Assembly (NCBI GenBank): GCA_002897695.1
Contig: BDTG01000043.1
Coordinates: forward strand, 71,934-135,933
From: a bacterium BMS3Abin14
GTDB taxonomy: Bacteria > BMS3Abin14
DNA length: 64,000 nt
Direction of reading: 5' to 3'
How positions within the stretch are numbered: position 1 is the stretch's first letter; every line of letters starts with the position of its first letter. Both the position numbers and the translations under genes were made by a program. Below the pieces are notes generated by a model, which saw nothing but the letters and a program-made list of their open reading frames with translations, had not been told where the DNA came from and did not search any database. Positions 24,898 through 34,101 of this stretch are shown here, piece after piece.

Positions 24898-25731
24898 TTA
24901 ATCCGGGCGGCCCTCTGGGAACAAAAGCCGCTGGTTTCCTGTTATCGTGGACCGCTCAATGAAGCCGGCAACCAGGTCAATTGACGAGCGAACCGCCTTT
25001 TCCAGGGAATACCCGGCTGCCGCATGGGCGGCAAGGGCGGATGAAAGGGCACAACCGGTGCCCCTTGGGACCTGTCCATGCGCCCTGGGATGACGGTAGG
25101 AAACGGGATCTCCGGAAGGGAGGTAAAGTGTGTCGATGCAGGATTTTCCAGCGCCCTCACCCCCCGTGACCAGGACAGCTCCGACCCCCAGATCGAGGAG
25201 AAGGGCGGCCGCCTCTTCCTCGTTTTCCGTCTTTTTCCCCAGTCGTCGGGCAAGGGTGAGCGCCTCCTCCCGATTTGGGGTGGTTATAAAGCACATGGGA
25301 AGGAGACGGTTAAGCAGTATGTCCAGCCCCTCGTCGTCTATAAGCGGAGAACCGGAAGTGGACCGGATGACGGGGTCAAGCACGATTGGTATTTTTGACT
25401 CCGCGAGGGACTCCAGCGATTGTGCAACGGCCATGGCGGTTGGGGCGTCGGCCAGCATGCCGACTTTTACGCCGGCTATCCCGGGGGCGTCGGTACATGC
25501 GGTGAGTATGGTGGCCCGGATGATTCCGGGAGGCAGGAAGGCTGCATCCAGCACCCCCTCGTCACCCTGAACGGTCACGGCCGTTAGGGCGCATCGGACG
25601 GCAAGACCCATGCTGTCGATAACGCGCAGGTCAAGGGCCATCCCGGCAGCGCCGCTGCTGTCCATTGCCGAGACGATGAGGATGGGAGCCTGTGAGCCCC
25701 GCGTACGGTCACTCGTGCCTGAAATGGTCAT
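24898..25731 (-). CDS. thiD: hydroxymethylpyrimidine / phosphomethylpyrimidine kinase
   Basis: 277 residues of the ribokinase-like HMP kinase family; phosphorylates HMP and HMP-P for thiamin synthesis. Visible motifs are SAMDSSGAAGMALDLRVID (family SGGAGI replaced by SSGAAG), QGDEGV, KVGMLA, LDPVIRSTSG and the C-terminal anion-hole region GTGCALSSALAAHAAAG. ATG 25731 (or 25740) follows a GGGGGG stretch and lies within the 3' end of thiL. Last gene of the thi operon. Confidence 0.92.
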   Translation of the reverse strand: MTISGTSDRTRGSQAPILIVSAMDSSGAAGMALDLRVIDSMGLAVRCALTAVTVQGDEGVLDAAFLPPGIIRATILTACTDAPGIAGVKVGMLADAPTAMAVAQSLESLAESKIPIVLDPVIRSTSGSPLIDDEGLDILLNRLLPMCFITTPNREEALTLARRLGKKTENEEEAAALLLDLGVGAVLVTGGEGAGKSCIDTLYLPSGDPVSYRHPRAHGQVPRGTGCALSSALAAHAAAGYSLEKAVRSSIDLVAGFIERSTITGNQRLLFPEGRPD

Positions 25732-26719
25732 ACCCCCCATCGCGGGGCAAGGTATAGGGTTTTTTCCCCCTGGAAAGTTCAATGCCCTCCTCCTCCACGA
25801 TCTCCCCGATCCGGCAAATCGCCGTCAACCCCTCACTCACAACCAGTTCCTCCATGTTCCTTTTGTTATCCCGGGAGACGGTGAAGATGAGGCTGTAATC
25901 CTCCCCGCCCGTCAGGGGCCAGAAGAGGGTTTCAACGCCGTTTTCACGAGCGGCGCTCACCATCTGCGGGCTTATGGGTATGAGTTCAGCCTCGATTTTC
26001 GCCCCTACCCTGGAGGATTCGCAGATGTGGCCGAGGTCCTGAAGAAAACCGTCGCTCACGTCTATGGCGCAGGCGGAAAGGCCTGAGGAGGACAGGGCGA
26101 TCCCCACGGCTGTCTGTGGCTGGGGACGATTATGGGAATGGATGAGAAACTCGGCCGTCCCCCGGTTTTTTACGATCGACTTGCCCAGGATGAGGGCCAG
26201 GCCCGCGGCCGAGTCGCCCAAGGGGCCTGAGACGAAAACGGTGTCCCCCGGCCTTGCAGAGTCTCTCCTGAGGGCCTTCCCGGCGGCGACCTGGCCGATC
26301 AGCGTCACGGATATTATCCATCCGTGAGGGGACGAAACTGTATCTCCCCCGGAGATCTGCATGGCCGGTCCGGCGGCATCCAGGACCCCCGAGTAAAAGA
26401 GGTCCACATCCTCGACCCTGGCGTCAGGCGGCAGGCCTATGGACACGAAGGCCTGGATGGGTTCGGCGCCCATGGCGGCCAGGTCGCTGATGTTGACGGC
26501 CAGTGATTTGAAACCGAGATCCTGCGGAGGCATATGCTCACGGGTAAAGTGTACCCCCTCCACGAGCATGTCCGTGGTAGTTGCGATCTGACGTCCGGGT
26601 GAGGGCTGGAGGAGGGATGCATCATCGCCCACTCCGAGAACAACCGGCTCACGCGCTTTCCCCACACGGCGGGCGATCATCTCGATGAGGCCGAACTCAC
26701 CCAGTTCGGAAACCTTCAT
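25709..26719 (-). CDS. thiL: thiamine-monophosphate kinase
   Basis: 336 residues; phosphorylates TMP to TPP, the final step of the pathway. AIR-synthase-like fold with GVGDDASLL, TTDMLVEGVHF, NISDLAAMGA, SIGLPPD, GGDTVSS, and GGEDYSLIFTV near the C-terminus. The ATG overlaps the thiE stop (ATGA). Frame to 26761 is possible, but MKVSELGEFGLIEMI is the typical N-terminus. Confidence 0.93.
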   Translation of the reverse strand: MKVSELGEFGLIEMIARRVGKAREPVVLGVGDDASLLQPSPGRQIATTTDMLVEGVHFTREHMPPQDLGFKSLAVNISDLAAMGAEPIQAFVSIGLPPDARVEDVDLFYSGVLDAAGPAMQISGGDTVSSPHGWIISVTLIGQVAAGKALRRDSARPGDTVFVSGPLGDSAAGLALILGKSIVKNRGTAEFLIHSHNRPQPQTAVGIALSSSGLSACAIDVSDGFLQDLGHICESSRVGAKIEAELIPISPQMVSAARENGVETLFWPLTGGEDYSLIFTVSRDNKRNMEELVVSEGLTAICRIGEIVEEEGIELSRGKKPYTLPRDGGYDHFRHE

Positions 26720-27345
26720 GAAGCCCTTCCCTTCGAAACGGCCGAAAGAAGAATGCCGCATCGCCCCTCTATGTCGTCGTGATGGATGACATCGGAAACG
26801 ACGGCCACTCCCGCCGCGCCTGCCCGGATAATGCTTGCCGCGTTGAAAGAGTCGATGCCGCCGATGGCAACCAGTGGCAGGTCCGTGGCTTCCGCGAGCG
26901 CCCGTACCCCTTCGATCCCGAGGGGGCTTCCCAGATCGGTCTTCGTGGCGGTGGGGAATACTCCGTTTGCGGCGAGGTAATCGGCGCCCGCATCCCTTGC
27001 CCTGAGGGCCTCGTCCCGGGTGGTGATGGAGACGCCGATGATGAACCCGGGGCCCGCAATTTTCCGGGCGTCCTCCGGATCCATGTCATCCTGTCCCAGG
27101 TGAACCCCGGCCGCCCCGCATGCCAGAGCCACATCAAGACGGTCATTGACGATGAGGGGTATGCCGCCGGATCGACATATCCGGACCAGTTCCCGGCCCG
27201 TTCTTACCATGGCCCCTCCGTCGGCGCCTTTATCACGGTACTGGATGACGGTGGCCCCCACCGAGACGGCCCGCCGGACTACCTCCTCGTCGGTTCGTCC
27301 AAGGGAAAGGCTCCGGTCGGTGACGATGTAAAGGGATAGATCCAT
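26716..27345 (-). CDS. thiE: thiamine-phosphate synthase
   Basis: 209 residues, a TIM-barrel enzyme that joins HMP-PP and THZ-P to thiamine phosphate. Motifs are LYIVTDRSLS, QYRDKGADGG, LIVNDRLDVAL, GVHLGQDDM, GVSITTRDEA and VAIGGID. Starts 10 nt after thiM and overlaps thiL. Length is normal. Confidence 0.94.
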   Translation of the reverse strand: MDLSLYIVTDRSLSLGRTDEEVVRRAVSVGATVIQYRDKGADGGAMVRTGRELVRICRSGGIPLIVNDRLDVALACGAAGVHLGQDDMDPEDARKIAGPGFIIGVSITTRDEALRARDAGADYLAANGVFPTATKTDLGSPLGIEGVRALAEATDLPLVAIGGIDSFNAASIIRAGAAGVAVVSDVIHHDDIEGRCGILLSAVSKGRAS

Positions 27346-27355
27346 TGTGCGTCTT

Positions 27356-28162
27356 TCAAACCTCAGTAATTTTAAGCCGCGATCCAAGGCCCAGGGAGGG
27401 GGCGTTGTACAGGGCATCGATCAGCGCCACCTGGAATCCTCCGGGTCCGGAGGAGTTTTCCGCAGCCACCTCGCCGCATGCGCCGAAAACGGAAAGCCCG
27501 AGGGTGCAGGACTCAACCCGGGGAAGTCCCGATGTGCTGAAGACGGCCACCGCGGTAGATGACGAGCATCCGGTCCCCGTTACGTTGGACATCATTGGGT
27601 GTCCGTTGTGGACGCTGAAGGTTCTCTTCCCGTCTGTCACCCAGTCCACCTCACCGGTTACGCAGACCACCGAGTTGGTTTTTACGGCAAGCTCCCTGTA
27701 CAGGTCAATGGGCGCGGCCCCGGTCTCAAGGGAATCTACACCCTGGATCCTGGCCGTCCCTCCCGCCAGGGTCGCCACCTCCGCCTGGTTGCCGCGGATG
27801 ATGCCCGGACCTACTTCAGTCAGGATGCGCATTGAAACATCGGTCCTGAGCTTTGTGGCCCCGGCCCCAACCGGGTCAAGGATTATGGGGATTCCCTTTT
27901 CCCGGGCCTTCTTTCCCGCCTTGACCATCGCCTCCACCCAGTGCGGCGACAGCGTTCCGATGTTTATGACCAGGGCCGACGCAAAGTTGACCAGTTCCTC
28001 CACCTCCCGGGTATCATGAGCCATAACCGGGGAAGCGCCCATGGACAGCGTGACGTTGGCTGTGACGTTCATGACGACGTAGTTGGTGATGTGGTGGACC
28101 ATGGGGCGGTTTGCCCTTATGTCCCGGTCCGTTTTTTCCCATATTTTATCCCATTTTGCCAT
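27356..28162 (-). CDS. thiM: hydroxyethylthiazole kinase
   Basis: 268 residues; phosphorylates salvaged thiazole alcohol to THZ-P. Motifs are RPMVHHITNYVVMNVTAN, GASPVMAHD, NIGTL, LDPVGAGATKLR, GNQAEVATLAG and SNVTGTGCSSSTAVAVF. The ATG follows GGGAGGAATC. First gene of thiM-E-L-D, directly behind the riboswitch and its terminator. With no thiC, thiG or thiH here, the operon is salvage plus the last steps. Confidence 0.94.
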   Translation of the reverse strand: MAKWDKIWEKTDRDIRANRPMVHHITNYVVMNVTANVTLSMGASPVMAHDTREVEELVNFASALVINIGTLSPHWVEAMVKAGKKAREKGIPIILDPVGAGATKLRTDVSMRILTEVGPGIIRGNQAEVATLAGGTARIQGVDSLETGAAPIDLYRELAVKTNSVVCVTGEVDWVTDGKRTFSVHNGHPMMSNVTGTGCSSSTAVAVFSTSGLPRVESCTLGLSVFGACGEVAAENSSGPGGFQVALIDALYNAPSLGLGSRLKITEV

Positions 28163-28185
28163 GTTCCGATTCCTCCCGCAGCAAT

Positions 28186-28217
28186 AAAAAAAACCCCCGG
28201 ACACTACTCCAGGGGCT
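28186..28217 (-). terminator. intrinsic terminator of the TPP riboswitch
   Basis: On the minus strand: CCCCTGGA, short loop, TCCGGGGG, then eight T residues. It lies between the riboswitch and thiM, so TPP binding would end transcription early, the classical off-switch design. Confidence 0.75.
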
Positions 28218-28232
28218 TTACTTGTTGGGTCC

Positions 28233-28320
28233 GGCAGATCTTCTTACGCTGGAATGATCCAGATCAAGTTCGAAGGGTGTTGTCTCAGGCCTCGTCATGC
28301 TCAGCCTCCCCCGACCTGCC
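28233..28320 (-). promoter_or_regulatory. TPP riboswitch
   Basis: Conserved THI-box elements: GGCTGAG, CCTGAGA, ACCCTTCGAACTTGATCTGG and CAGCGTAAGAAG. The P1 stem is GGCAGGTC paired with GATCTGCC. It stands 70 nt upstream of thiM, followed by an intrinsic terminator, and controls thiMELD by TPP. Confidence 0.93.
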
Positions 28321-28333
28321 CCTGTATGAATTC

Positions 28334-28362
28334 ATACTAGAATTAAAAGTAAAAAATTTCAA
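28334..28362 (-). promoter_or_regulatory. promoter of the thi operon
   Basis: TTGAAA (28362-28357), 17-nt spacer, TAGTAT (28339-28334). It lies in the 46-nt gap between the hypE stop and the riboswitch, so the thi operon is transcribed separately from the hyp genes. Confidence 0.6.
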
Positions 28363-28366
28363 CCTT

Positions 28367-29386
28367 TCAGCAGATCCTCGGGAGCATTTCCCCCGAGAGC
28401 CTGTCTACCAGCCTGTGCCCCCCCAGGGGGGTATTCATGACAACCCTGCCGGGGTGCTCCCCCACAACCTCCCCTATTATGGCCGTTTCTCTCCCTAGAG
28501 GATCCGAACGCATCAACCGGAGCGCATCCTCCGCGGCCACGGATGAGACAATGGCCACGAGCTTGCCCTCATTTGCCAGATACAAAGGGTCGTACCCAAA
28601 CAGTTCACAGGCTCCCTGGACCCCCGCACTTACCGGAATGGCCCCCTCGTTGATGCGGATGCCGACGTTCGATTGGGCTGATATCTCGTTAAGAACGGTG
28701 GCCAGCCCTCCCCTCGTGGGGTCCCGGAGGACGTGGACCCGGTCGCCGAGCGTCCCGACGAGAGCCGAGACCATACTATTGAGGGGCGCGCTGTCGCTCC
28801 TGACGACCGTTTCGAACTGGATACCCTCTCTCGATGACGCTACGGCGATCCCATGATCCCCGATGGTCCCCGAGAGAAGGATCACGTCATCCGTTTTCGC
28901 CATCTGTCCACCGATTGTGCGGCCTTCCGGAATGATCCCGATGCCGGTGGTGTTGATGAAGATCCTGTCCGCGGCCCCCCTGGGGACGACTTTGGTGTCG
29001 GCGGTGACTATCCGGACACCGGCCGTTGCAGCGGCCGTCGCCATGGAAGCCGCGATTATCTCCAGGTCTTCCAGGGGCAGACCCTCCTCGAGGATAAAAC
29101 CGGCGCTAATGGCAACGGGGACGGCCCCGCACATGGCCACATCGTTGACGGTGCCGTGCACGGAGAGGCTCCCGATGTCGCCGCCGGGAAAGAAGATGGG
29201 GTCTATGGTGTATGTGTCGGTACTCATGGCGACGCGCCCCCCCGGCACATCGAATACCGCGTTGTCATTGAGCATCAACAGGGCCGGGTCGTGGAAATAT
29301 TTCAGAAAAATACGCTCGGTCAGGGCCTGGCTCATCTTCCCTCCGGCCCCGTGTGCCGTCAATATACGATCGTTCTTCAAAATCAT
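28367..29386 (-). CDS. hypE: hydrogenase maturation protein HypE
   Basis: 339 residues. Dehydrates the carbamoyl group received from HypF on its C-terminal cysteine to make the cyanide ligand of the NiFe site. The end PRIC is the expected conserved terminus. The ATP-binding AIR-synthase-like core shows LNDNAVF, STDTYTIDP, GTVNDVAMCGA and DPTRGGLATVLNE. The ATG at 29386 follows GGAGGG. It is separated from hypD by a 330-nt repeat island. Confidence 0.96.
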   Translation of the reverse strand: MILKNDRILTAHGAGGKMSQALTERIFLKYFHDPALLMLNDNAVFDVPGGRVAMSTDTYTIDPIFFPGGDIGSLSVHGTVNDVAMCGAVPVAISAGFILEEGLPLEDLEIIAASMATAAATAGVRIVTADTKVVPRGAADRIFINTTGIGIIPEGRTIGGQMAKTDDVILLSGTIGDHGIAVASSREGIQFETVVRSDSAPLNSMVSALVGTLGDRVHVLRDPTRGGLATVLNEISAQSNVGIRINEGAIPVSAGVQGACELFGYDPLYLANEGKLVAIVSSVAAEDALRLMRSDPLGRETAIIGEVVGEHPGRVVMNTPLGGHRLVDRLSGEMLPRIC

Positions 29387-29398
29387 CCCTCCAGCGTG

Positions 29399-29719
29399 AG
29401 AGTCCAAAGTCCAAAGTCGCGGAGTTCAAAGATAACTGATGTTTGGTTTTTTGTCCTTCCCTACATCTCTGTCGTCGATTTTCGAACTATGGTGGACAAG
29501 CTGCATGAGACCAGTCTTTTGATCTTCGGGATCGCTTCGCATGGTTTCAGCTCGCGATGACCAACGAAGTCATTGCGAGGAACATCGAGGGAGACGAGAG
29601 TGACGCGGCAATCCCGGGCGGAGTTGAAAAGGTCGTCACGGCGTCCGCCTTTTCCCTCTGGACTCTGGACTCTGGACTGCTCTTCTCCTCTGGACACTGG
29701 ACTTTGGACTCTGGACTTT
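29399..29719. mobile_element. composite repeat island with terminal inverted heptad arrays
   Basis: The left end has GTCCAAA units (29399-29418), the right end TCTGGAC-type units (29657-29719). The outer 20 bases of the two ends are inverted repeats with 18 matches. Between them lie two inverted REP-like palindromes (29521-29561 and 29569-29615). No coding frame is credible. It fills the whole gap between the hypD stop and the hypE ribosome site in an otherwise compact operon. It looks like a non-autonomous element; no target duplication was established. Confidence 0.6.
29521..29615. repeat. inverted pair of REP-like palindromes
   Basis: GATCGCTTCGCATGG...CTCGCGATGAC, a 7-nt gap, then GTCATTGCGAGGAAC...GACGCGGCAATCCC. 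The two copies face each other; the right copy resembles the one at 3855. The RNA could fold as one long cruciform. Confidence 0.65.
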
Positions 29720-30839
29720 AATATCCGGTCCCACTCCCACCGGAATATTTGAACCAGGCGGCACAGGATCCCTCAGAGGACACCATGCATGATCCAATGG
29801 GCGTGTCCGGGGTACACCCCACCCCGAACAGGGGACATTCCGGAGGGGTTTTTACGCCCCGCAGAACCTCACCGCAGGCGCATTCCGGGGGATCTGACCC
29901 GGTGGGGACTGTGTCGAGGCCAAACCGTTCCACGGCGTCAAAGGCCATGTGGGTATCTCTGAAGGCGAGACCGGAAGAGGGTATGGATCCCAACCCTCTC
30001 CACGGAGCATCGCTCGGCTTGAAAATCTCAAGGAGAAGGGACATGGCCCTCCGGTTTCCTTCGTTGGAAACCGCCCGTGAATAAGCGTTATCAACCTCAT
30101 GTTTATTGTCAAGTAACTGGTCTAAAATCATTGATATTCCTAGCAAAACATCAATAGGTTCAAAGCCGGCGATAACACACGGTTTTCCATATTTCGAACT
30201 GAATAGGCGGTAGGCATCAGCACCCAGCATTACGCTGACGTGCCCGGGGCAGAGGAACCCGTCAATGGCCACCTCTCCGCCGTCGAGAAGCGCCCCAAGC
30301 GCCGGGGGAAGGAGCTTGAAAGCCGGATAGACCGAAAAATTGTCCAGCCCTGCCTGTTCAGCCCGTTTTACCACCGCGGCGATGGTGGGCGAGGTGGTTT
30401 CGAACCCTACTCCCAGAAACACAACCTCTTTTTCCGGGTTTTCCCTGGCCCAGGTGAGTGAATCGAGGGGTGATGCGGTCACACGCACGTCCGCGCCCGC
30501 TGCCGATTCCCTTTCCAGGCTCGATACGGTGCCGGGAACACGGATCATGTCCCCGAATGTCGCAATAATGCGCCTGTCCCGGCACTCCCCGCAGGCAAGT
30601 GAGATCATCCGGTCCATGTCCTCCATTGCCGTTACGCACACGGGACACCCGGGACCGGAAATCATGGTGACGTTGGCGGGAAGGACGCTTTTTATGCCTG
30701 ATCTGAAAATGGCGACCGTATGGCTTCCGCAGATCTCCATGATCCTGACCGGTCGCGAAAGCCTCTCGGCCGAAGATCGGATTTTCCCTGCCAGTGCTCT
30801 TGCTATTGAAGGATCCCGGAACTCGTCAAGGTACTTCAT
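29718..30839 (-). CDS. hypD: hydrogenase maturation protein HypD
   Basis: 373 residues. 4Fe-4S scaffold on which, with HypC, the Fe(CN)2CO unit is built. MEICGSHTVAIFRSGI and SGPGCPVCVT carry the conserved cysteines; the C-terminus has CACGEVLRG, CPLFGVGC and the cluster region. The ATG lies inside the hypC end (14-nt overlap). The TAA stop falls exactly at the edge of the repeat island. Confidence 0.96.
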   Translation of the reverse strand: MKYLDEFRDPSIARALAGKIRSSAERLSRPVRIMEICGSHTVAIFRSGIKSVLPANVTMISGPGCPVCVTAMEDMDRMISLACGECRDRRIIATFGDMIRVPGTVSSLERESAAGADVRVTASPLDSLTWARENPEKEVVFLGVGFETTSPTIAAVVKRAEQAGLDNFSVYPAFKLLPPALGALLDGGEVAIDGFLCPGHVSVMLGADAYRLFSSKYGKPCVIAGFEPIDVLLGISMILDQLLDNKHEVDNAYSRAVSNEGNRRAMSLLLEIFKPSDAPWRGLGSIPSSGLAFRDTHMAFDAVERFGLDTVPTGSDPPECACGEVLRGVKTPPECPLFGVGCTPDTPIGSCMVSSEGSCAAWFKYSGGSGTGY

Positions 30840-31062
30840 TCTTCACAATCCCCATGTATTCATCGAACAGCTTCATGGTTTCCATGGCCTCCTCCTCATC
30901 AAGACGGTTGATGGCAAACCCGGCGTGAACCAGGACGTAATCTCCCACCGCCGCCTCGGGGATCAGGTCGAGGGATGCAGATTTGGTGACGCCGCCGTAA
31001 TCAACTATGGCCATATTGACGTCGTCAATGGAGATGATCTTCCCGGGTACCGCGATGCACAT
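30826..31062 (-). CDS. hypC: hydrogenase maturation chaperone HypC
   Basis: 78 residues, starting MCIAVPGKI with the essential Cys2. Carries the iron unit from HypD to the large subunit. DYVLVHAGFAINRLDEEEA is the usual family C-terminus. It starts 1 nt after the hypF stop, preceded by GGAAAGG inside hypF. Confidence 0.96.
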   Translation of the reverse strand: MCIAVPGKIISIDDVNMAIVDYGGVTKSASLDLIPEAAVGDYVLVHAGFAINRLDEEEAMETMKLFDEYMGIVKNEVP

Positions 31063-31063
31063 G

Positions 31064-33403
31064 TTAAAAACCTTTCCGGAGCGCCTCGAGGGCGAAAACG
31101 GCCTGGCCGAGGGAAATCCCGCCGTCGTTGGTGGGGACCGTCCGGTGGAGGAGCGGCCTTAAGGACCGGCCGGAAAGCTCCCGCCGGATCATTTCGGAGA
31201 AAACCGCATTCTGGAACACACCGCCGCCCATGGGGATCGACTCCTGTACCCTCTCTGAGGCGTTCAGGGTCTCCCGGCAGGCCGAAAGGGCCTGTGCCAG
31301 GGCTGCGGCAAGGGTCCTGTGGAACATTCCCCCTAACCTTTCCAGGGGCTCACCGGCCAGATGGAGGTCCAGAGCCGCGTCGAAGGCGGGAAGCAGGTCA
31401 ACGATTGCCGTTCCATCCCGGTCGAAGTCCACGGAAAAGGGCAGGGTATCCGTAACCGATGGGTCCGTCAACATCTCAAGCTCGATGGCGGCCTGGCCCT
31501 CGTAGCTGGTGAAAAGGCAGATTCCCAGCATGGCCGAGAAAGCATCGAAGATCCGGCCGCAGCTGGAGGTCATCATGCCGTTGGTTCTCCTCTCGACGAA
31601 ACCTGAGAGGATCTCCATGTCGCCTTCAGGTACCTCGGGAAAAAGGACAGGAGCGAGCTTCAATGCATCCTTTCTCCCCCGGCATTCAACCATACAGGAA
31701 AGGGCCATGCGGTATGGTTCACGGACCGCCTGATCGCCCCCCGGCATCCAGAGCGTCCGCATGTGTCCGAGCCGGTCCATGCGGGTTCCGTCAACCAGGA
31801 GGATCTCTCCGCCCCAGACTGTCCCGTCCGTGCCGAAACCGGCGCCGTCAAGTGCAAGGCCGAGGGCTGGTTCGTTTACCCCGTGTTCGGCCAGGCAGCT
31901 GAGGATATGGGCATGGTGGTGCTGGACCCGAAAGACCGGAAGACCCTCCTCCCACGGGTTCTCCCCGCCCTCCTCGACCAGACGGGAGGTCAGGTAATCG
32001 GGGTGAAGGTCGCAAGCCAGGGCTTTGGGAGAAACCTGGAGGATGTCCATGAGATGGGCAACGACCTCCCGGAGAAAATTGAGCGTCTCCAGGTTCTTCA
32101 GATCACCGAGATGCTGGCCGATGAATGCCTGGTTCCCCCTGGTCAGGCAGACTGAACCCTTGAGTTCAGGCCCCAGGGCCAGGACCGGATCACCCGACAT
32201 GGGCAGCGGGACGGGGGCGGGTACGAATCCCCTGGCCCGCCTGAGGACAACCGGGCCTCTTCCCGAACTATTTCCGTCCGGCATGACGATGGAGTCGTCG
32301 CATCTCAGGACGATGTCCCTGTCGTGAACCAGGTAGACGTCGGCGATGCCCGAAAGCCGTTTTTGTGCTTCGTCGTTGTCCGCGCAAAGGGGTTCCTCGG
32401 CGACATTGGCGCTGGTCATGATCAGGGTGTCGAATTCTTCCATCAGGAGGGTGTGAAGGGGGGTGTATGGGAGCATAAGGCCGAAATATCTGCTTTTCGG
32501 GGCTACCTCCGCGGCGATGGCCAGACCGGGATCCGGGTGTTTATCCAGCAGTACGATGGGGCTCTCCGTGCTTGCCAGCAGGCCCTCAGACCTTTCTTTG
32601 ATCTTGCAAAGTCTGCGGGCCGTCTCCAGATCACGGACCATTAAGGCAAAGGGCTTTTCCTCTCTCCCCTTCCGGGCACGGAGCCTTCTGACTGCCTGGG
32701 CATTGAAAGGGTCGACGGCAAGGTGAAAACCGCCGAGGCCCTTTACGGCGGCCACCTTGCCCTGTTTGATGGCCGTGACCGTCAGCATGAAAGGGTCGCC
32801 TGGAAGGACTGACCCGTCCGCCAGGCGGAATTGCAGTCGCGGGCCGCACTTTTCGCACGCATTGGGCTGCGCGTGAAACCTCCTGTCGGCGGGGTCGTCG
32901 TATTCAGTCCTGCATAGCGTGCACATGGTGAACCTGGCCATGGAGGTATTGGGGCGGTCATAGGGAACGGAGTTTATTATGGTGTACCGCGGCCCGCAGT
33001 TGGTGCAGTTTATGAAAGGATAACCGCAGCGGCGGTCCTCCGGATCGAGGAGTTCCCTTCTGCAATCGGGGCAGATTGCGGTGTCCGGCGAGACGAGTAC
33101 CCTGCTGTCCGGCCGGGCGATGCTGCCCCTGATAGTGAAATCCCTGTAGCCGGCGGTCGGGAGACTGTGCTTTGCAAGTGAGGTGATGTTCGCAAGGGGC
33201 GGTGCCTTCCTCTCCAGGTGACCGGCGAAGGCTTCAAGCGCTTCACCCTCCCCTTCCACCTCGATGAGGACCCCGTGGGAGGTGTTGGTGACCCACCCTG
33301 TGAGCCCCATTTCCTCGGCAATACGGTAGACGAAGGGCCTGAAACCGACGCCCTGGACGATCCCTTCGATCTCGATGCGATATCTGGATCTGATACGGCT
33401 CAC
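31064..33403 (-). CDS. hypF: carbamoyltransferase HypF
   Basis: About 779 residues. Makes thiocarbamate on HypE from carbamoyl phosphate and ATP. An acylphosphatase domain (GIVQGVGFRPFVYRI) is N-terminal, then two CX2C zinc pairs (CPDCRREL, CTNCGPRYT, CTLCRTEY, CEKCGPRL), a YrdC-like domain, and a Kae1-like C-terminal domain with VQHHHAHILSCLAEHG. GTG 33403 is chosen because it overlaps the hypB stop by 4 nt; ATG 33436 with GGAAGGG upstream is the alternative. Confidence 0.95.
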   Translation of the reverse strand: MSRIRSRYRIEIEGIVQGVGFRPFVYRIAEEMGLTGWVTNTSHGVLIEVEGEGEALEAFAGHLERKAPPLANITSLAKHSLPTAGYRDFTIRGSIARPDSRVLVSPDTAICPDCRRELLDPEDRRCGYPFINCTNCGPRYTIINSVPYDRPNTSMARFTMCTLCRTEYDDPADRRFHAQPNACEKCGPRLQFRLADGSVLPGDPFMLTVTAIKQGKVAAVKGLGGFHLAVDPFNAQAVRRLRARKGREEKPFALMVRDLETARRLCKIKERSEGLLASTESPIVLLDKHPDPGLAIAAEVAPKSRYFGLMLPYTPLHTLLMEEFDTLIMTSANVAEEPLCADNDEAQKRLSGIADVYLVHDRDIVLRCDDSIVMPDGNSSGRGPVVLRRARGFVPAPVPLPMSGDPVLALGPELKGSVCLTRGNQAFIGQHLGDLKNLETLNFLREVVAHLMDILQVSPKALACDLHPDYLTSRLVEEGGENPWEEGLPVFRVQHHHAHILSCLAEHGVNEPALGLALDGAGFGTDGTVWGGEILLVDGTRMDRLGHMRTLWMPGGDQAVREPYRMALSCMVECRGRKDALKLAPVLFPEVPEGDMEILSGFVERRTNGMMTSSCGRIFDAFSAMLGICLFTSYEGQAAIELEMLTDPSVTDTLPFSVDFDRDGTAIVDLLPAFDAALDLHLAGEPLERLGGMFHRTLAAALAQALSACRETLNASERVQESIPMGGGVFQNAVFSEMIRRELSGRSLRPLLHRTVPTNDGGISLGQAVFALEALRKGF

Positions 33404-34050
33404 AGGGCGGCGAAAGACCTGACAAATTCCATCCACCCTTCCAGGCCTTCCCCCGTGCGGCAGGAGGTCCTGAGGATTTTGATGGCAGGGTTGGTGGACC
33501 GTGCGTTTTCGATGACGGATTCCATTGAAAAATCGGTGAATGGCAGGAGATCGGTTTTGTTTATTACCATGAGATCGGACGTATGGAACATGGCGGGGTA
33601 TTTCAGCGGTTTATCGTCGCCCTCGGTGACGCTGATGATGGCCACTCTTGCCCCTTCCCCAAGGTCGAAGGCGGAAGGGCACACGAGGTTTCCCACATTT
33701 TCGATAAAGAGCAGGTCCAGGCCATTCAGGTCGAAATGGTCGAGGGCGTCCCGGACCATAGCCGCTTCCAGGTGACATGCGCCTCCGGTGTTGATCTGGT
33801 GGACCGGGACCCCGGTCACGGCGATGCGCCGGGCGTCGTTTGCAGTCTGGATATCACCCTCAATGACGCCGATGGAAAGTTTATCGGACAAAGGTTCAAG
33901 ACTTTTTTCCAGGAGAGAGGTCTTTCCGGACCCCGGGGAACTGACCATGTTGATGACGGACACACCGGCGAACCGGAAACGCTCCCGGACCTGGTCCGCA
34001 ACGTGGTCGTTTCTGGTGAGGATCTTTTTCTCAAGCTTTATGGGATCCAT
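33400..34050 (-). CDS. hypB: hydrogenase nickel incorporation GTPase HypB
   Basis: 216 residues. GTPase that drives nickel insertion with HypA. P-loop SSPGSGKTSLLEKS, then GDIQT, NTGGACHLEA, FIENVGNLVCPSAFDLGE (metal-binding Cys) and NKTD. There is no N-terminal CxxCGC motif or His-rich nickel store. ATG 34050 with AGGG upstream is chosen; a GTG at 34089 would add 13 unusual residues. Confidence 0.95.
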   Translation of the reverse strand: MDPIKLEKKILTRNDHVADQVRERFRFAGVSVINMVSSPGSGKTSLLEKSLEPLSDKLSIGVIEGDIQTANDARRIAVTGVPVHQINTGGACHLEAAMVRDALDHFDLNGLDLLFIENVGNLVCPSAFDLGEGARVAIISVTEGDDKPLKYPAMFHTSDLMVINKTDLLPFTDFSMESVIENARSTNPAIKILRTSCRTGEGLEGWMEFVRSFAAL

Positions 34051-34101
34051 GAAACCCTGTTTTGCCTCCTCCCTCGCGCGTTTTTTCACGTTGGACGTTC
34101 T

